Source of the DNA: Pseudomonas sp. Tri1
Lineage (GTDB): Bacteria; Pseudomonadota; Gammaproteobacteria; Pseudomonadales; Pseudomonadaceae
Direction: 5' to 3'
Assembly (NCBI RefSeq): GCF_017968885.1
Contig: NZ_CP072913.1
Coordinates: 248,001 to 312,000, forward strand
Length of the DNA stretch: 64,000 nt
Shown piece by piece: positions 42,787 to 56,881 of the stretch; the first letter of the stretch is position 1; each line of letters opens with the position of its first letter. Both the position numbers and the translations under genes were made by a program. The notes under the pieces were generated by a model. That model saw nothing but the letters and a program-made list of their open reading frames with translations, was not told the origin of the DNA and made no database searches.

Positions 42787-42816
42787 CTTTCACGCAGGAG
42801 CCATGGAAATGTTTGG

Positions 42817-44400
42817 TCAGTTACTGATCGCCAGAATGCTCGCCTGATACGAACCCACGAACACATCGAAATCCCCCACCTCGTTCTGCTCCAGCTCAGT
42901 TTGCTGAACCAGGGATTCACGGGCGGCGTCTTCGAAGGCTGTCTGCTCCTGGGTTGGCAATGGCTCGGCGCGGAAGTATTCGGCGTGGGCTTTGCTTTGG
43001 CGCAGGGAGAACTGGGCAAAGCTTTCCTGATGCTCGGCCATGGCCGCCAGCACTTGGGCGGAGGGCGTCAGGGAGGGATCACGGACCTTCGCCAGTTGCG
43101 CGTCCAATGCCTGGCGGTGGGCGTCGCCACCGTGACTCTGGTCGAGCAGCGAGGCCAGCGGCGCGATTTTTTCCAGCAATTCGATGGCCCAGGCCTGCAT
43201 GTCCACGGCTTGGCCTTGTCGCTGCAATTGCAGGCCAGGCTTGCGACCTTCCTTGACCACCGTCAGGAAGTTGCTCGTGGCGTTGCTGCACTCATTGTTT
43301 TCCAGCTGCGGGCTGTCGTTGAGGCCGCAATACAGCAGGAACGCATCGAGAAACCGCGATTCGGTGAGGTCGATGCCCATCGGCAGAAACGGGTTGATGT
43401 CCAGGCAACGCACTTCGACGTACTGGATGCCCCGGGCCATCAAGGCCTGGATCGGCCGCTCGCCGGTGTAGGTCACACGTTTGGGCCGGATGTTGGAGTA
43501 GTACTCGTTTTCGATCTGCAAGATGTTGGTATTGAGCTGCACCCACTCGCCGTTCTGGTGAGTGCCAACTTCAACGTAGGGCGCGTAGGGCGTTGCCACC
43601 GCTTTGCGCAGGCTATCGGTGTAGCTCGTCAGGTCGTTGTAGCACGGTGTCAGGCCGGCTTGGGCGTTGCTCTGGTAGCCCAGGTCGCTCATGCGCAGGC
43701 TGGTGGCGTAGGGCAGGTACAAGGTGTCCGGATCCAGTTGTTCCAACTGGTGCGGGCGACCGCGCAGGAAACCGGCGTCCAGGGCCGGCGAGGCGCCGAA
43801 CAGGTACATCAACAACCAGCTGTAGCGGCGGAAATTGCGGATCAGTGCGATGTAGGCCGACGACTGGAAGTCACGGTCGCTGACCTCGACGCCTTCGGCC
43901 TGCCGGAGCAAGGGCCAGAGCTTTTCCGGCAGGGAAAAGTTGTAGTGGATCCCGGCGATGCACTGCATGGTCTTGCCGTAGCGCAGGGCCAGGCCCTTAC
44001 GGTAGACGTACTTGAGCCGACCGATATTCGAGGTGCCGTAGTAGGCGATCGGGATGTCTTCTTCTTCCGGCAGCGGGCACGGCATCGAAGGACTCCACAG
44101 GTACTCGTCACCGAGCTTGCTGTAGGCAAACCGATGGATTTTGTCGAGGCTACGCAGGGTATCGGCTGGGTCGGCCAGGGCCGGGGTGATGAACTCCAGC
44201 AACGACTCGGAATAGTCCGTGGTGATCTGTTCGTTGGTCAACGCCGAACCCAGCGCCCGGGGATGCGGGGTCTGTGCCAGACGCCCATGGTCCGTGACAC
44301 GCAGGCATTCACGCTCGATGCCGTGCAGGCACTGTTCGAGCAGGGAGAGGTTGGCGCGCTCGCCGAGCAGGGCCAGGCGGCGGTTTAAAAGGTCGCTCAA
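42817..44400 (-). CDS. gshA: Glutamate-cysteine ligase
   Basis: Catalyses the first and limiting step of glutathione synthesis, joining glutamate and cysteine with ATP. Enterobacterial/pseudomonad type 1 enzyme of 527 residues: [10 protein letters not shown] near the N-terminus, [20 protein letters not shown], and [21 protein letters not shown] start it at a TTG (44400), with AAGGA seven bases upstream, because it gives the usual Pseudomonas length. A GTG at 44415 is the alternative. It closes the sulfur region by using cysteine. Confidence 0.93.
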   Translation of the reverse strand: MSDLLNRRLALLGERANLSLLEQCLHGIERECLRVTDHGRLAQTPHPRALGSALTNEQITTDYSESLLEFITPALADPADTLRSLDKIHRFAYSKLGDEYLWSPSMPCPLPEEEDIPIAYYGTSNIGRLKYVYRKGLALRYGKTMQCIAGIHYNFSLPEKLWPLLRQAEGVEVSDRDFQSSAYIALIRNFRRYSWLLMYLFGASPALDAGFLRGRPHQLEQLDPDTLYLPYATSLRMSDLGYQSNAQAGLTPCYNDLTSYTDSLRKAVATPYAPYVEVGTHQNGEWVQLNTNILQIENEYYSNIRPKRVTYTGERPIQALMARGIQYVEVRCLDINPFLPMGIDLTESRFLDAFLLYCGLNDSPQLENNECSNATSNFLTVVKEGRKPGLQLQRQGQAVDMQAWAIELLEKIAPLASLLDQSHGGDAHRQALDAQLAKVRDPSLTPSAQVLAAMAEHQESFAQFSLRQSKAHAEYFRAEPLPTQEQTAFEDAARESLVQQTELEQNEVGDFDVFVGSYQASILAISN

Positions 44401-44524
44401 GTTGAATTCCTTCACGCGTCAGTCGCCCCAATATGGGGGTGGGCAAGACGGTCTACAAGGGTGAAGTTAAAACTGGCGTTTTCGCCTGGTTTTTGTGTGG
44501 CTTAAGGCTAATCGTCGCAACCCC

Positions 44525-44615
44525 CTGTGGGAGCGAGCTTGCCCGCGATGGCGCAAGGTCAGTCAGCATGAACGTTGCTGAACCACCGCTATCGCGAGCA
44601 AGCTCGCTTCCACAG
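44525..44615. repeat. REP pair
   Basis: Inverted REP units (left with GCTTGCCCGCG, right with CGCTTCCACAG) between the gshA start and the end of the PaaI-type gene. Spacer about 40 bp. Confidence 0.86.
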
Positions 44616-44671
44616 AAAAGCCCGACACCGCATTCGTGGCGTCGAAATTACCCCAAATCGATGATGGGGAG

Positions 44672-45054
44672 CTATAGGACAGCGAACGTGCCTTGCGCTT
44701 TTGCGACCAGTTTGTCGCCTTGCATCACCTCGGCCTCGACCACCAGTGTGCGCCGGCCCGGGTGGATGACCCGGGCGGTGCACAACACTTCGCCGTCGGA
44801 AACGGCGCGAATGTAGTTGATCTTGCATTCAATGGTCGCGCTCTGCTGGTCAAAGCCGTGGACACTGGAGCAGGCCAGGCCCATGGCGATGTCCACCAGG
44901 CTGAACAGCGCGCCGCCGTGCAGCTTGCCGCCACGATTGCGCAACGGCGGCTCAAGGCCCAGGGCGACTTGCGCCACCCCGTCCCCAAGGCTCTGCAAAC
45001 GGCAGCCGAGCAGCTTGAAAAACGCACTTTCCACCAACCCGGCCGGCGCGTCCA

Positions 45055-45055
<1 letters not shown>
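44672..45055 (-). CDS. PaaI-family thioesterase (hotdog fold)
   Basis: Hotdog-fold acyl-CoA thioesterase-like protein of 127 residues, with NRGGKLHGGALFSLVDIAMG (catalytic HGG...D region) and a C-terminal strand ending AKAQGTFAVL. It probably hydrolyses an acyl- or aryl-CoA; the substrate is unknown. Its ATG shares one base with the tex stop (TGATG), so it is translated from the tex message. Confidence 0.86.
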
Positions 45056-47379
<2,324 letters not shown>

Positions 47380-47738
47380 AAAACCACCTGACAAATTGTG
47401 AAATCAGGCTCGCCACCGCGCAAACGGGGCTCGGCGAGACTGGTTGAGCGGCCTGGCGTGCGCCGCTGCCTGGGTCAAAAGGCTGCCTGTTGACCCGCGA
47501 AATTCAAAAAGTGCTGCCGGGCCAAGGGAAAAAAACGATACGCCGGGATAATGATCCGACATTCCCTGGCACAAAGGGCCGCGCATTATAACCAGCGTTC
47601 TGTCCTTCGGGGGGGCGTCGTGGTCTGTAGGCTTGATACCCGGATTCGTGGAGGTAGAGGAAAAATCTGCTAACAATGCACACGGTGCGTATAACGGCAG
47701 CTAGGCCATAATGCGCGCCAAGATCAAAGGAGCTTCCT
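47380..47738. other. 359-bp divergent region between tex and ompR
   Basis: No gene seen. A minus-strand TATAAT (47585-47590) could be the tex -10, without a clear -35. On the ompR side the last 100 bp are AT-richer and hold GTATAACG (47689-47696) about 45 bp before the ATG, with AAAGGAG as ribosome-binding site. Confidence 0.5.
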
Positions 47739-48479
47739 ATGAGCAGCACTGCACAAACTGCTGAAGGCGAAAAAATTCTTATCGTTGACGACGATCCCGG
47801 GCTGAGCAGCCTGCTGGAGCGTTTTTTCGTCAGCAAGGGCTACCGTGCCCGCACCGTACCGAACACCGAGCAAATGGATCGCCTGCTGGCCCGTGAGGTT
47901 TTCAACCTCGTGGTGCTGGACCTGATGTTGCCCGGTGAAGACGGCCTGACGGCTTGCCGTCGCCTGCGCGGCGCCAATAACCAGATTCCAATCATCATGC
48001 TCACCGCCAAAGGTGACGAACTGAGTCGTATCAAGGGCCTGGAACTGGGTGCCGACGACTACCTGGCCAAGCCGTTCAACCCCGACGAGCTGATGGCGCG
48101 GGTCAAGGCGGTACTGCGTCGTCAATCGGCTCCGGTCCCAGGTGCGCCGGGCAGCGAAGACGAGAGCGTGACCTTCGGCGACTATGAGCTGTCCCTGGCC
48201 ACTCGCGAGCTCAAGCGCGGCAATGAGATCCACATGCTCACCACCGGCGAGTTCGCCGTGCTCAAGGCCCTGGTGATGAACGCCCGCCAGCCGCTGACCC
48301 GCGACAAGCTGATGAACCTGGCCCGTGGGCGTGAGTGGGATGCATTGGAGCGCTCCATCGACGTGCAGATCTCCCGTCTGCGCCGGATGATCGAGCCCGA
48401 TCCTTCCAAGCCGCGGTATATCCAGACCGTCTGGGGCGTAGGTTATGTATTCGTGCCGGATGGCGCCGCCAGCAAGTGA
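47739..48479 (+). CDS. ompR: OmpR-family response regulator
   Basis: Two-domain regulator of 246 residues. The receiver domain (about 14-128) has the acidic pair DDDPG, the phospho-Asp in LVVLDLMLPGEDG and the Lys in YLAKPFNPDEL. The winged-helix DNA-binding domain (about 150-240) ends SKPRYIQTVWGVGYVFVPDG. With envZ, 113 bp downstream, it should sense envelope or osmotic conditions and control porins and other surface genes. Confidence 0.95.
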   Translation: MSSTAQTAEGEKILIVDDDPGLSSLLERFFVSKGYRARTVPNTEQMDRLLAREVFNLVVLDLMLPGEDGLTACRRLRGANNQIPIIMLTAKGDELSRIKGLELGADDYLAKPFNPDELMARVKAVLRRQSAPVPGAPGSEDESVTFGDYELSLATRELKRGNEIHMLTTGEFAVLKALVMNARQPLTRDKLMNLARGREWDALERSIDVQISRLRRMIEPDPSKPRYIQTVWGVGYVFVPDGAASK

Positions 48480-48488
48480 TCGGCGATT

Positions 48489-48575
48489 TGTAGGAGCGGG
48501 TAGCCTGGCTGGTTGAGTGTGTTCTTCCAGGCGACTCGCGGTCCGTCATTGTGCGAGCATCGCTCGCTCCTGCAA
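48489..48575. repeat. Diverged REP-like doublet between ompR and envZ
   Basis: TTGTAGGAGCG at the left pairs with CGCTCCTGCAA at the right, a REP variant with GTAGGAG in place of GTGGGAG. It fills most of the 113-bp ompR-envZ gap and may set the ratio of the two proteins. Confidence 0.6.
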
Positions 48576-48592
48576 GTGTGTAGCGGTTATTC

Positions 48593-49906
48593 ATGAAAAC
48601 CCCCGTGTGGTTCCCCCAGAGTTTCTTCTCTCGCACCCTCTGGCTGGTGCTGATCGTCGTGCTCTTCTCCAAGGCGTTGACCCTGGTCTATCTGCTGATG
48701 AACGAAGACGTGCTGGTGGATCGGCAGTACAGCCACGGCGTTGCCTTGACCCTGCGGGCCTATTGGGCTGCCGACGAAACCAACCGAGCGAAAATCGCTG
48801 AAGCGGCGACCTTGATCCGGGTGGTCGGTGCCGGTGTGCCGGAGGGCGAGCAACACTGGCCTTACAGCGAGATTTATCAACGACAGATGCAGGCCGAACT
48901 CGGCGCCGACACCGAGGTGCGACTGCGTATGCACTCGCCGCCGGCGCTGTGGGTGCGTGCCCCGAGCCTGGGGGATGGCTGGCTGAAAGTGCCGCTGTAC
49001 CCTCATCCATTGCGCGGCCAGAAAATCTGGAACGTGCTCGGCTGGTTCCTGGCCATCGGCCTGCTGTCGACGGCTTCGGCGTGGATCTTCGTCAGCCAGC
49101 TCAACCAACCGCTCAAGCGCCTGGTCTACGCTGCCCGCCAACTGGGCCAGGGCCGTAGCGTGCGGCTGCCCATCAGCGACACGCCGAGCGAGATGACCGA
49201 GGTCTACCGTGCCTTCAATCAGATGGCCGAAGACGTCGAACAGGCCGGGCGCGAGCGCGAACTGATGCTCGCTGGTGTCTCCCACGACCTGCGCACTCCG
49301 CTGACCCGGCTACGGCTGTCGCTGGAGTTGATGGGCGAGCACACTGACCTGACCGATGAAATGGTCCGTGACATCGAAGACATGGACGCGATTCTCGATC
49401 AGTTCCTGGCGTTCATTCGCGACGGTCGTGACGAGTCGGTGGAAGAGGTGGACCTCAGCGAACTGGTGCGCGAAGTGGTCGCGCCCTATAACCAGGGCGA
49501 AGAAAAGGTGCACCTGCGCCTGGAGCCGATTCAACCGTTCCCGCTGCGCCGGGTGTCGATGAAGCGTCTGCTGAACAACCTGATTGGCAATGCCCTGAAC
49601 CATGCTGGCACTGGCGTCGAGGTGGCGGCCTACGTCTCCGGCGACACCAGCGCGCCCTATGTGGTGTTGAGCGTCATGGACCGTGGCGCCGGCATCGATC
49701 CTTCGGAGTTGGAAGCCATTTTCAACCCTTTCACCCGAGGCGACCGTGCCCGGGGCGGGAAGGGTACGGGGCTTGGCCTGGCCATCGTCAAGCGCATCGC
49801 CTCGATGCATGGCGGCAACGTCGAGCTGCGCAACCGCGTCGGCGGTGGGCTGGAAGCGCGAGTGCGCTTGCCGTTGGGGTTGATGCTGCCTCGGGATGCG
49901 GTGTAG
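48593..49906 (+). CDS. envZ: EnvZ-type sensor histidine kinase
   Basis: Membrane sensor kinase of 437 residues. Two transmembrane segments (about 12-34 and 145-168) flank a periplasmic domain, and a HAMP domain follows (LNQPLKRLVYAARQLGQG). The DHp helix has the phospho-His in ELMLAGVSHDLRTPLTRLRL. The ATP domain has an N box (LLNNLIGNALNHA), DRGAGID, and GGKGTGLGLAIVKRIA. It is the partner of OmpR. Confidence 0.94.
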   Translation: MKTPVWFPQSFFSRTLWLVLIVVLFSKALTLVYLLMNEDVLVDRQYSHGVALTLRAYWAADETNRAKIAEAATLIRVVGAGVPEGEQHWPYSEIYQRQMQAELGADTEVRLRMHSPPALWVRAPSLGDGWLKVPLYPHPLRGQKIWNVLGWFLAIGLLSTASAWIFVSQLNQPLKRLVYAARQLGQGRSVRLPISDTPSEMTEVYRAFNQMAEDVEQAGRERELMLAGVSHDLRTPLTRLRLSLELMGEHTDLTDEMVRDIEDMDAILDQFLAFIRDGRDESVEEVDLSELVREVVAPYNQGEEKVHLRLEPIQPFPLRRVSMKRLLNNLIGNALNHAGTGVEVAAYVSGDTSAPYVVLSVMDRGAGIDPSELEAIFNPFTRGDRARGGKGTGLGLAIVKRIASMHGGNVELRNRVGGGLEARVRLPLGLMLPRDAV

Positions 49907-49932
49907 CCATCTCTCTCAAGTAAGACAGAGAA

Positions 49933-50040
49933 CCTGTGGGAGCGAGCTTGCTCGCGATAGCGGTGTATCAGTCAAGATCAACTTTGCTGATCCACCGCCA
50001 TCGTCGGATCGCCGCCCGGAGCAAGCTCGCTCCCACAGGG
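49933..50040. repeat. REP pair, right unit interrupted
   Basis: The left unit is canonical. The right unit matches only in GAGCAAGCTCGCTCCCACAG; about 15 bases (TCGGATCGCCGCCCG) replace the usual junction before it. The doublet separates convergent envZ and rimK. Confidence 0.8.
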
Positions 50041-50052
50041 TTTTGTGTCGGG

Positions 50053-50958
50053 TTAACCCTTGCCTTTTGTCCGAGTCATGTTCGGCCCGCCATTCTTTTC
50101 CAAGTGCTCGATGATGATCCCCGCCACATTCTTGCTGGTGGTGGTCTCGATCCCTTCCAGGCCCGGCGAAGAGTTGACTTCCATCACCAGTGGCCCGTGA
50201 TTGGAGCGCAGGATGTCCACGCCGGCCACGGCCAGGCCCATGACTTTTGCGGCGCGCAGAGCGGTCATGCGTTCTTCTGGGGTGATCTTGATCAGGCTGG
50301 CACTGCCGCCGCGATGCAGGTTGGAGCGAAACTCACCCGGCTTGGCCTGGCGTTTCATCGAGGCGATCACCTTGTCGCCGACTACGAAGCAACGAATGTC
50401 CGCGCCGCCGGCTTCCTTGATGTATTCCTGGACCATGATGTTCTGTTTCAGGCCCATGAAGGCCTCGATCACCGACTCCGCCGCTGTCGCGGTTTCACAC
50501 AGCACGACGCCGATGCCTTGAGTGCCTTCCAGCACCTTGATCACCAGTGGCGCGCCATTGACCATTGCGATCAGGTCGGGAATGTCGTCGGGTGAGTGGG
50601 CAAAACCGGTTACCGGCAAGCCAATCCCGCGCCGCGACAGCAATTGCAGCGAGCGCAGTTTGTCCCGGGATCGGGCAATGGCTACGGATTCGTTGAGGGG
50701 AAAAACGCCCATCATTTCGAACTGACGCAACACCGCGCAGCCATAGAACGTCACTGATGCGCCGATGCGCGGGATCACTGCATCGAACCCTTCCAGTGGC
50801 TTGCCACGATAGTGGATCTGCGGCTTGTGGCTGGCAATGTTCATATAGGCGCGCAGGGTATCGATCACCACCATTTCATGGCCACGTTCGGTGCCGGCTT
50901 CAACCAGGCGACGAGTGGAATACAGACGCGGGTTACGCGACAGCACAGCGATCTTCAT
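50053..50958 (-). CDS. rimK: Ribosomal protein S6 glutamate ligase
   Basis: ATP-grasp ligase of 301 residues that adds glutamates to the C-terminus of ribosomal protein S6. It begins [20 protein letters not shown], with the ATP-grasp motifs [18 protein letters not shown] and [19 protein letters not shown]. In P. fluorescens RimK activity has been tied to ribosome remodelling and cyclic-di-GMP. It overlaps the retropepsin-like gene by 4 bp. Confidence 0.94.
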   Translation of the reverse strand: MKIAVLSRNPRLYSTRRLVEAGTERGHEMVVIDTLRAYMNIASHKPQIHYRGKPLEGFDAVIPRIGASVTFYGCAVLRQFEMMGVFPLNESVAIARSRDKLRSLQLLSRRGIGLPVTGFAHSPDDIPDLIAMVNGAPLVIKVLEGTQGIGVVLCETATAAESVIEAFMGLKQNIMVQEYIKEAGGADIRCFVVGDKVIASMKRQAKPGEFRSNLHRGGSASLIKITPEERMTALRAAKVMGLAVAGVDILRSNHGPLVMEVNSSPGLEGIETTTSKNVAGIIIEHLEKNGGPNMTRTKGKG

Positions 50959-51437
50959 GCAACACCTGTGGCAGAGGTAGTGGACACCGGGAACACCGGC
51001 TTGTCTTGAACGTATTTGATGCCCGGATTGACCACCAACTGGCCGTCGATCAAGGCTTTGGAACCCAATAGGAGGCGATAGCGCATGGATTTGCGGCAGG
51101 CCAGCGTGAACTCGACCCGCCAGATCCGATCACCCAATGCCAGCGTGGTGCTGATCACGTAGCGGACCTGGGCGTGGCCATTGGAGCTTTTTATCGTTTT
51201 ACGTGCCACCAGCGGGGCTTCGCAGCGACGATGGCGCAACTGCACCACCGTGCCCAGGTGCGCGGTGAAACGCACCCATTTTTCACCGTCGCGCTCGAAC
51301 GGCTCGATGTCGGTGGCGTGCAGGCTGGAGGTGCTGGCACCGGTGTCGATTTTTGCCCGTAGGCCCGCGACTCCCAGATCCGGGAGCGCCACCCACTCGC
51401 GCAGACCGACAACGGTCAAATGGTCAAAAGTCTTCAA
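50955..51437 (-). CDS. rimB: Retropepsin-like (RimB-type, DUF785) protease
   Basis: Putative ATP-dependent zinc protease family protein of about 160 residues with an aspartic-protease-like motif [13 protein letters not shown] near residue 30. I start it at the TTG at 51437 ([14 protein letters not shown] follows); a TTG three codons earlier is possible. It is translationally coupled to rimK. The name rimB follows the rimABK nomenclature of P. fluorescens; no further small gene resembling rimA was recognised between it and hslR. Confidence 0.8.
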   Translation of the reverse strand: MKTFDHLTVVGLREWVALPDLGVAGLRAKIDTGASTSSLHATDIEPFERDGEKWVRFTAHLGTVVQLRHRRCEAPLVARKTIKSSNGHAQVRYVISTTLALGDRIWRVEFTLACRKSMRYRLLLGSKALIDGQLVVNPGIKYVQDKPVFPVSTTSATGVA

Positions 51438-51670
51438 TAAAAACAACCTGCGATCAGTACATCGGATCGTTGAACCCGCGAATCGCGGTATTCACGCAGA
51501 ATAATCACAAAATGGCGACAGTTATCTACTCACCTGTTTCCGCGCGTAACTTTCCACACGGCTCGGGCCGGTGAAGCCGGCTTGGCGGGCATTCTATCTG
51601 TCGTGCCGGATTCGTGTGTCCGACAAAAACGGTAGTACAGTTCTGATTATTGGCAGAAAGAGGAATTGCA

Positions 51671-52075
51671 GTGGCACAAAAACAGGAAGAGGACGACAAG
51701 GTCCGTCTCGATAAGTGGTTGTGGGCAGCGCGATTCTATAAGACGCGGGCCCTCGCCAAGGCCGCCATCGAAAGCGGCAAGGTCCATCATCGGGGCGAAC
51801 GCTGCAAACCGGGCAAGGAGCCGCGCATCGGCGACGAATTTGTCATTCGCACCGGGTTCGATGAAAAAACCGTGGTTGTCGAAGCCCTTTCGATCGTGCG
51901 CCGCGGCGCGCCTGAAGCGCAGGCGCTGTATCGCGAAACCGCAGCCAGCATCGCCAAGCGCGAAACCGCAGCGGCCCAACGCAAGGCCGGCGCCCTGGGT
52001 GTCAGCACCGATGGCAAGCCGAGCAAGAAGCAGCGCCGGGATCTGTTCAGGTTTCATGGCAGTAATAGCGAATAG
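51671..52075 (+). CDS. hslR: Heat-shock ribosome-associated S4-domain protein (Hsp15)
   Basis: RNA-binding protein of 134 residues that recovers nascent-chain-blocked 50S subunits after heat shock. The S4 domain (about 8-70) has RLDKWLWAARFYKTRALAKA, then SGKVHHRGERCKPGKEPRIG. A long helical, Lys-rich tail follows. I place the start at the GTG at 51671, with AGAGGAA upstream. It is followed by hslO, its usual partner. Confidence 0.92.
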   Translation: MAQKQEEDDKVRLDKWLWAARFYKTRALAKAAIESGKVHHRGERCKPGKEPRIGDEFVIRTGFDEKTVVVEALSIVRRGAPEAQALYRETAASIAKRETAAAQRKAGALGVSTDGKPSKKQRRDLFRFHGSNSE

Positions 52076-52246
52076 GCGCGCAGGCCTGGATGCCTGTCAG
52101 TCAGGCGATTGTGGCGAGGGTATCTGTCCACAGGGGTGAATCGTGTGGATCTTCCCGTCAGGCAAGCCCAAGCCTTGCTTGGAACCCACCCCGAATGGCC
52201 ATAAAATGCCCGCCAACAATTGTCATCACCTCAGATACCAGACCCT

Positions 52247-53149
52247 ATGACTGATTTACCGGATACCGACTACACCCAGCGTTTCATCTTCGATGACAGC
52301 GACGCCCGCGGCGAGCTGGTGGCGTTGGAGCGTAGTTACGCCGAAGTCCTTGCCAAACACCCCTATCCGGAGCCGGTCGCACAAATGCTCGGTGAGCTGA
52401 TGGCGGCTGCGGCACTGCTGGTCGGCACCTTGAAGTTCGATGGCTTGCTGATCCTCCAGGCCCGCTCCGATGGCCCGGTGCCGTTGCTGATGATCGAGTG
52501 CTCCAGTGAGCGCGAGATCCGTGGCCTGGCCCGCTATGATGCGCAGCAGATCGCGCCCGACGCGACGCTGGCCGACATGATGCCCAACGGCGTGCTGGCC
52601 CTGACGGTCGATCCGACCCAAGGCCAGCGCTACCAGGGCATTGTCGATCTCGACGGAGCGACCCTGGCCGATTGCTTCACCAACTACTTCGTCATGTCCC
52701 AGCAGACCAACACCCGCTTCTGGCTCTATGCCGACGGGCGGCGCGCTCGCGGTCTGCTGCTGCAACAATTGCCTGCCGACCGCCTTCGCGACCCGGAAGA
52801 GCGTGACGCCAGCTGGCAGCACATCACCGCTCTGGCCGGCACCTTGAGCGCCGATGAACTGTTGAGCCTGGACAATGAAACCGTGCTGCATCGCCTCTAC
52901 CACGAAGAGACGGTGCGCCTGTTCGATGGCCAGCCGTTGCGCTTCCAATGCAGTTGCTCCCGTGAACGTTCCGGCAATGCGCTTGTCAGTCTGGGTCTGG
53001 AAGATGCGCAGCAACTGGTGATCGAGCATGGCGGTGCCATCGAGGTCGATTGCCAGTTTTGCAATGAGCGCTACCTGTTTGACGCGGCGGATATTGCTCA
53101 ATTGTTCGCCGGTGCGGGTGTCGACACACCGTCAGATACTCGTCACTAA
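52247..53149 (+). CDS. hslO: Redox-regulated chaperone Hsp33
   Basis: Cytosolic holdase of 300 residues, activated by oxidation and heat. The N-terminal domain begins [20 protein letters not shown]. The C-terminal zinc switch is intact: CSC in [14 protein letters not shown] and CQFC in [14 protein letters not shown]. It lies 171 bp downstream of hslR. The frame is open a few codons upstream, but the ATG at 52247 gives the standard start. Confidence 0.95.
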   Translation: MTDLPDTDYTQRFIFDDSDARGELVALERSYAEVLAKHPYPEPVAQMLGELMAAAALLVGTLKFDGLLILQARSDGPVPLLMIECSSEREIRGLARYDAQQIAPDATLADMMPNGVLALTVDPTQGQRYQGIVDLDGATLADCFTNYFVMSQQTNTRFWLYADGRRARGLLLQQLPADRLRDPEERDASWQHITALAGTLSADELLSLDNETVLHRLYHEETVRLFDGQPLRFQCSCSRERSGNALVSLGLEDAQQLVIEHGGAIEVDCQFCNERYLFDAADIAQLFAGAGVDTPSDTRH

Positions 53150-53233
53150 AACGGTTCAGCGCAGGTAAATCTCCTGGCAAACGCCGGATTTACGCCGTAC
53201 TGACGGGAGGGCCCTACTTTTTTTGGGCTTTTC

Positions 53234-53242
53234 TGGCATAAT
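53234..53242 (+). promoter_or_regulatory. Extended -10 promoter candidate for pckA
   Basis: TGGCATAAT (extended -10 plus CATAAT) lies 86-94 bp before the pckA ATG. The -35 region is weak, as is common for extended -10 promoters. Confidence 0.45.
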
Positions 53243-53267
53243 CCGGCCCACTTTTTTCGGGTAGTAG

Positions 53268-54872
<1,605 letters not shown>

Positions 54873-54888
54873 GGCTCGGTTAGCGAAT

Positions 54889-54917
54889 AAAAAACCGCCT
54901 TTTGTGGGCGGTTTTTT
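54889..54917. terminator. Intrinsic terminator after pckA
   Basis: AAAAAACCGCC, a seven-base loop, GGCGGTTTTTT. A-rich and T-rich flanks make it bidirectional, serving pckA and the convergent hipA gene. Confidence 0.94.
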
Positions 54918-54926
54918 ATTGGGTGG

Positions 54927-56198
54927 TTATTTGTATGAAAGACGAAACGCGGACGCCATATTGTCCTGTTCGCGCCTTGAGAGTCCCAATGCCTCTGCCA
55001 GGGTGGACCATTGGCTAACGGTCTCTTGGAACTGCGCAACGATGTCCTGTGCATCTGCTTGGCTGACCCGGAAATACTCGGCTACTTCTAGCGCGAGTTC
55101 CAAGTCCAGGGCATTGTCCGCGTCGGTAATGTTGAGTTTCAGTCCATCGGCGTGTGGCACCGGGTTCATGTCGTAGGCAGCGGACAGGCGCCATCCTCGG
55201 CCAGGATCCAGGATAAATCCGTGGTTGCGCAGATGATCGTCGGTGTTGGAAACCAGGATGTTGAACACGATTCGAGACCATAGCTCACGCAAATCCGCCT
55301 TGGCTTCGGAGCCATGTTTGATCAGGACCTCTGCCAGCTCTAGATAACTGGCACCTGTTGACGCATCGTCGCCGTCCACGCGGTCGGTCATGGTCATTGC
55401 TGAGGCAAAGTGCAACCGGCCACCTCTCTCTGTGCGATCGAAGCGCTTGACCATGAAGCAGTGATGATCGCTCGCGTAGCGTCGAGCGAGAGCGCTGGCG
55501 ACTCGTAAGCCACAATGATTGGCCAGGGCATTCACCACTATTTCCCAGCCGCCAACATCATAGTCATCGCGAGTGCTTGGGAACTTGGCTATCCATAAGT
55601 GCCCGTGTTCATCTGCCACACTGGCCTTCGGCCTGGCGCCCCCGAGTGAGCCACCTGGCGCGATCAGCATTTTCAGCCACTCTCGGCCATTGGGTGACGT
55701 GTTGTCCGGATCGCTTTCCAGAGCCCGGCTCGCTTGTTCCAAAGCGCGCAGCTCAATAAAAGGAGGCGCTGCCACCCCATCGCGGTCATCGAGAAAGTTG
55801 CCTTCATCGTTCAGCTTGTATCGGATCGCCCCGACTCGATAGAGGTCGTGCACCCCTAAAAGGTAGTCGGACTCGTACAGCCTGCTGTCTTTGGGCAGCA
55901 ATCCGTCCCGAATGTCTCGCTCCAGTCGCCGTTTCATCAGCAGTTGTCCCCAGCGATCAGGGCTCGAGTCGGCGAACACGCCAAAGCGGGTCTGGTGCTG
56001 GCCAGGAAACTGACGACCCTCAAAGAGTCTGATGCGAGGGTCCAGGGATGTGAAACTCAGCTCCGGATCGAACAGCGCGGCTGCGTCGTACTCAAACTCG
56101 AACACATTAGTGGAGCGAGCTCGCCTCGCATGCAGGAAACCAAGGCGTCTTGGACCGCCCAATGATTCCCAGTCGGCATACACAGCAATCAACGTCAT
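54927..56198 (-). CDS. hipA: HipA-type serine/threonine kinase toxin
   Basis: Kinase of 423 residues of the HipA family. HipA of E. coli phosphorylates glutamyl-tRNA synthetase and so stalls growth. It shows the N-terminal subdomain, the P-loop-like [13 protein letters not shown], the catalytic loop [12 protein letters not shown] (Asp/Asn in place) and [13 protein letters not shown]. It is close to the E. coli protein in length and key residues appear intact. Its ATG overlaps the regulator stop by 4 bp. The target in this organism is unknown. Confidence 0.87.
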   Translation of the reverse strand: MTLIAVYADWESLGGPRRLGFLHARRARSTNVFEFEYDAAALFDPELSFTSLDPRIRLFEGRQFPGQHQTRFGVFADSSPDRWGQLLMKRRLERDIRDGLLPKDSRLYESDYLLGVHDLYRVGAIRYKLNDEGNFLDDRDGVAAPPFIELRALEQASRALESDPDNTSPNGREWLKMLIAPGGSLGGARPKASVADEHGHLWIAKFPSTRDDYDVGGWEIVVNALANHCGLRVASALARRYASDHHCFMVKRFDRTERGGRLHFASAMTMTDRVDGDDASTGASYLELAEVLIKHGSEAKADLRELWSRIVFNILVSNTDDHLRNHGFILDPGRGWRLSAAYDMNPVPHADGLKLNITDADNALDLELALEVAEYFRVSQADAQDIVAQFQETVSQWSTLAEALGLSRREQDNMASAFRLSYK

Positions 56199-56683
56199 TG
56201 TTCACCCGTCGAAGATTTGGGATTTTTTTTCTGGGTCAACAGATTGGAAAGAGAGTGGGTGTTGAAAGGAAAGTCAGCAGAAGCATCAGGAGTTTGACTG
56301 TTGCTCTCAATCACGTCCGTGTTTTTGTCCTGGGTTGCAGGAGAGGGGGTGGGCCTGCGGACTCGAGAGCCTTTGTTGGTCACTGTGTTTGTTGAGGGAA
56401 GCAGTTGGGCATCCTGCAGTTGCCTGCCGATTTCATCGGTCGCTGCGAGTTTGTTCAAATCTCTCTCCAGTCCCAGCACCTGCATGACCGACAGATAGGC
56501 GCCGATGGTGACCCCAGCTCCACCTGACTCCAGAGAACGCAAGGTGGTCAGGGACATGCCTGATCTCTCGGCGACTTGCTTGGCCGTCAGTTTGCGCCGT
56601 AGCCGGGCAAGCTTCAGCCGCTCGCCGAATTCGGCCAGTAGCTTGGATGCGGCGGGCAAGAGCGGCGCTGTCTTCTTAGCCAT
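56195..56683 (-). CDS. hipB: XRE-family (HipB-like) antitoxin and regulator
   Basis: Protein of 162 residues from the ATG at 56683 ([16 protein letters not shown]). A helix-turn-helix of the Cro/CI type covers about 20-75 ([20 protein letters not shown]). The C-terminal half (about 105-162) is Thr/Pro/Asn-rich and looks disordered; it is longer than in E. coli HipB (88 residues). It should bind the four repeats just upstream and neutralise HipA. Confidence 0.83.
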   Translation of the reverse strand: MAKKTAPLLPAASKLLAEFGERLKLARLRRKLTAKQVAERSGMSLTTLRSLESGGAGVTIGAYLSVMQVLGLERDLNKLAATDEIGRQLQDAQLLPSTNTVTNKGSRVRRPTPSPATQDKNTDVIESNSQTPDASADFPFNTHSLSNLLTQKKNPKSSTGEQ

Positions 56684-56684
56684 G

Positions 56685-56862
56685 TGGCAATATTCCTTCA
56701 TTTTTTAGCATCTACTGCCAGAATATTAGCACTTAGGTTGATGGCTTGCTGCGCTGACGTGGCGAAAGGAAAGGTGATTCTTGCGATATGACCTAATGAC
56801 CTAAAACGTGAAAACTGCCATTATTCCAGCTGAAATAAATCCAAACAGCCAGAATAATGCCA
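56685..56862. promoter_or_regulatory. Four-copy operator-like repeat upstream of hipB
   Basis: Related motifs occur at 56685-56696 (TGGCAATATTCC), 56716-56731 (TGCCAGAATATTAGCA, opposite strand), 56816-56830 (TGCCATTATTCCAGC) and 56848-56862 (GCCAGAATAATGCCA, opposite strand). They form two inverted pairs about 100 bp apart, each in AT-rich DNA. The first pair lies immediately before the hipB start. E. coli HipB binds several spaced operators in a like way. Confidence 0.6.
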
Positions 56863-56881
56863 CTTAAGACGCCTCGATCAA

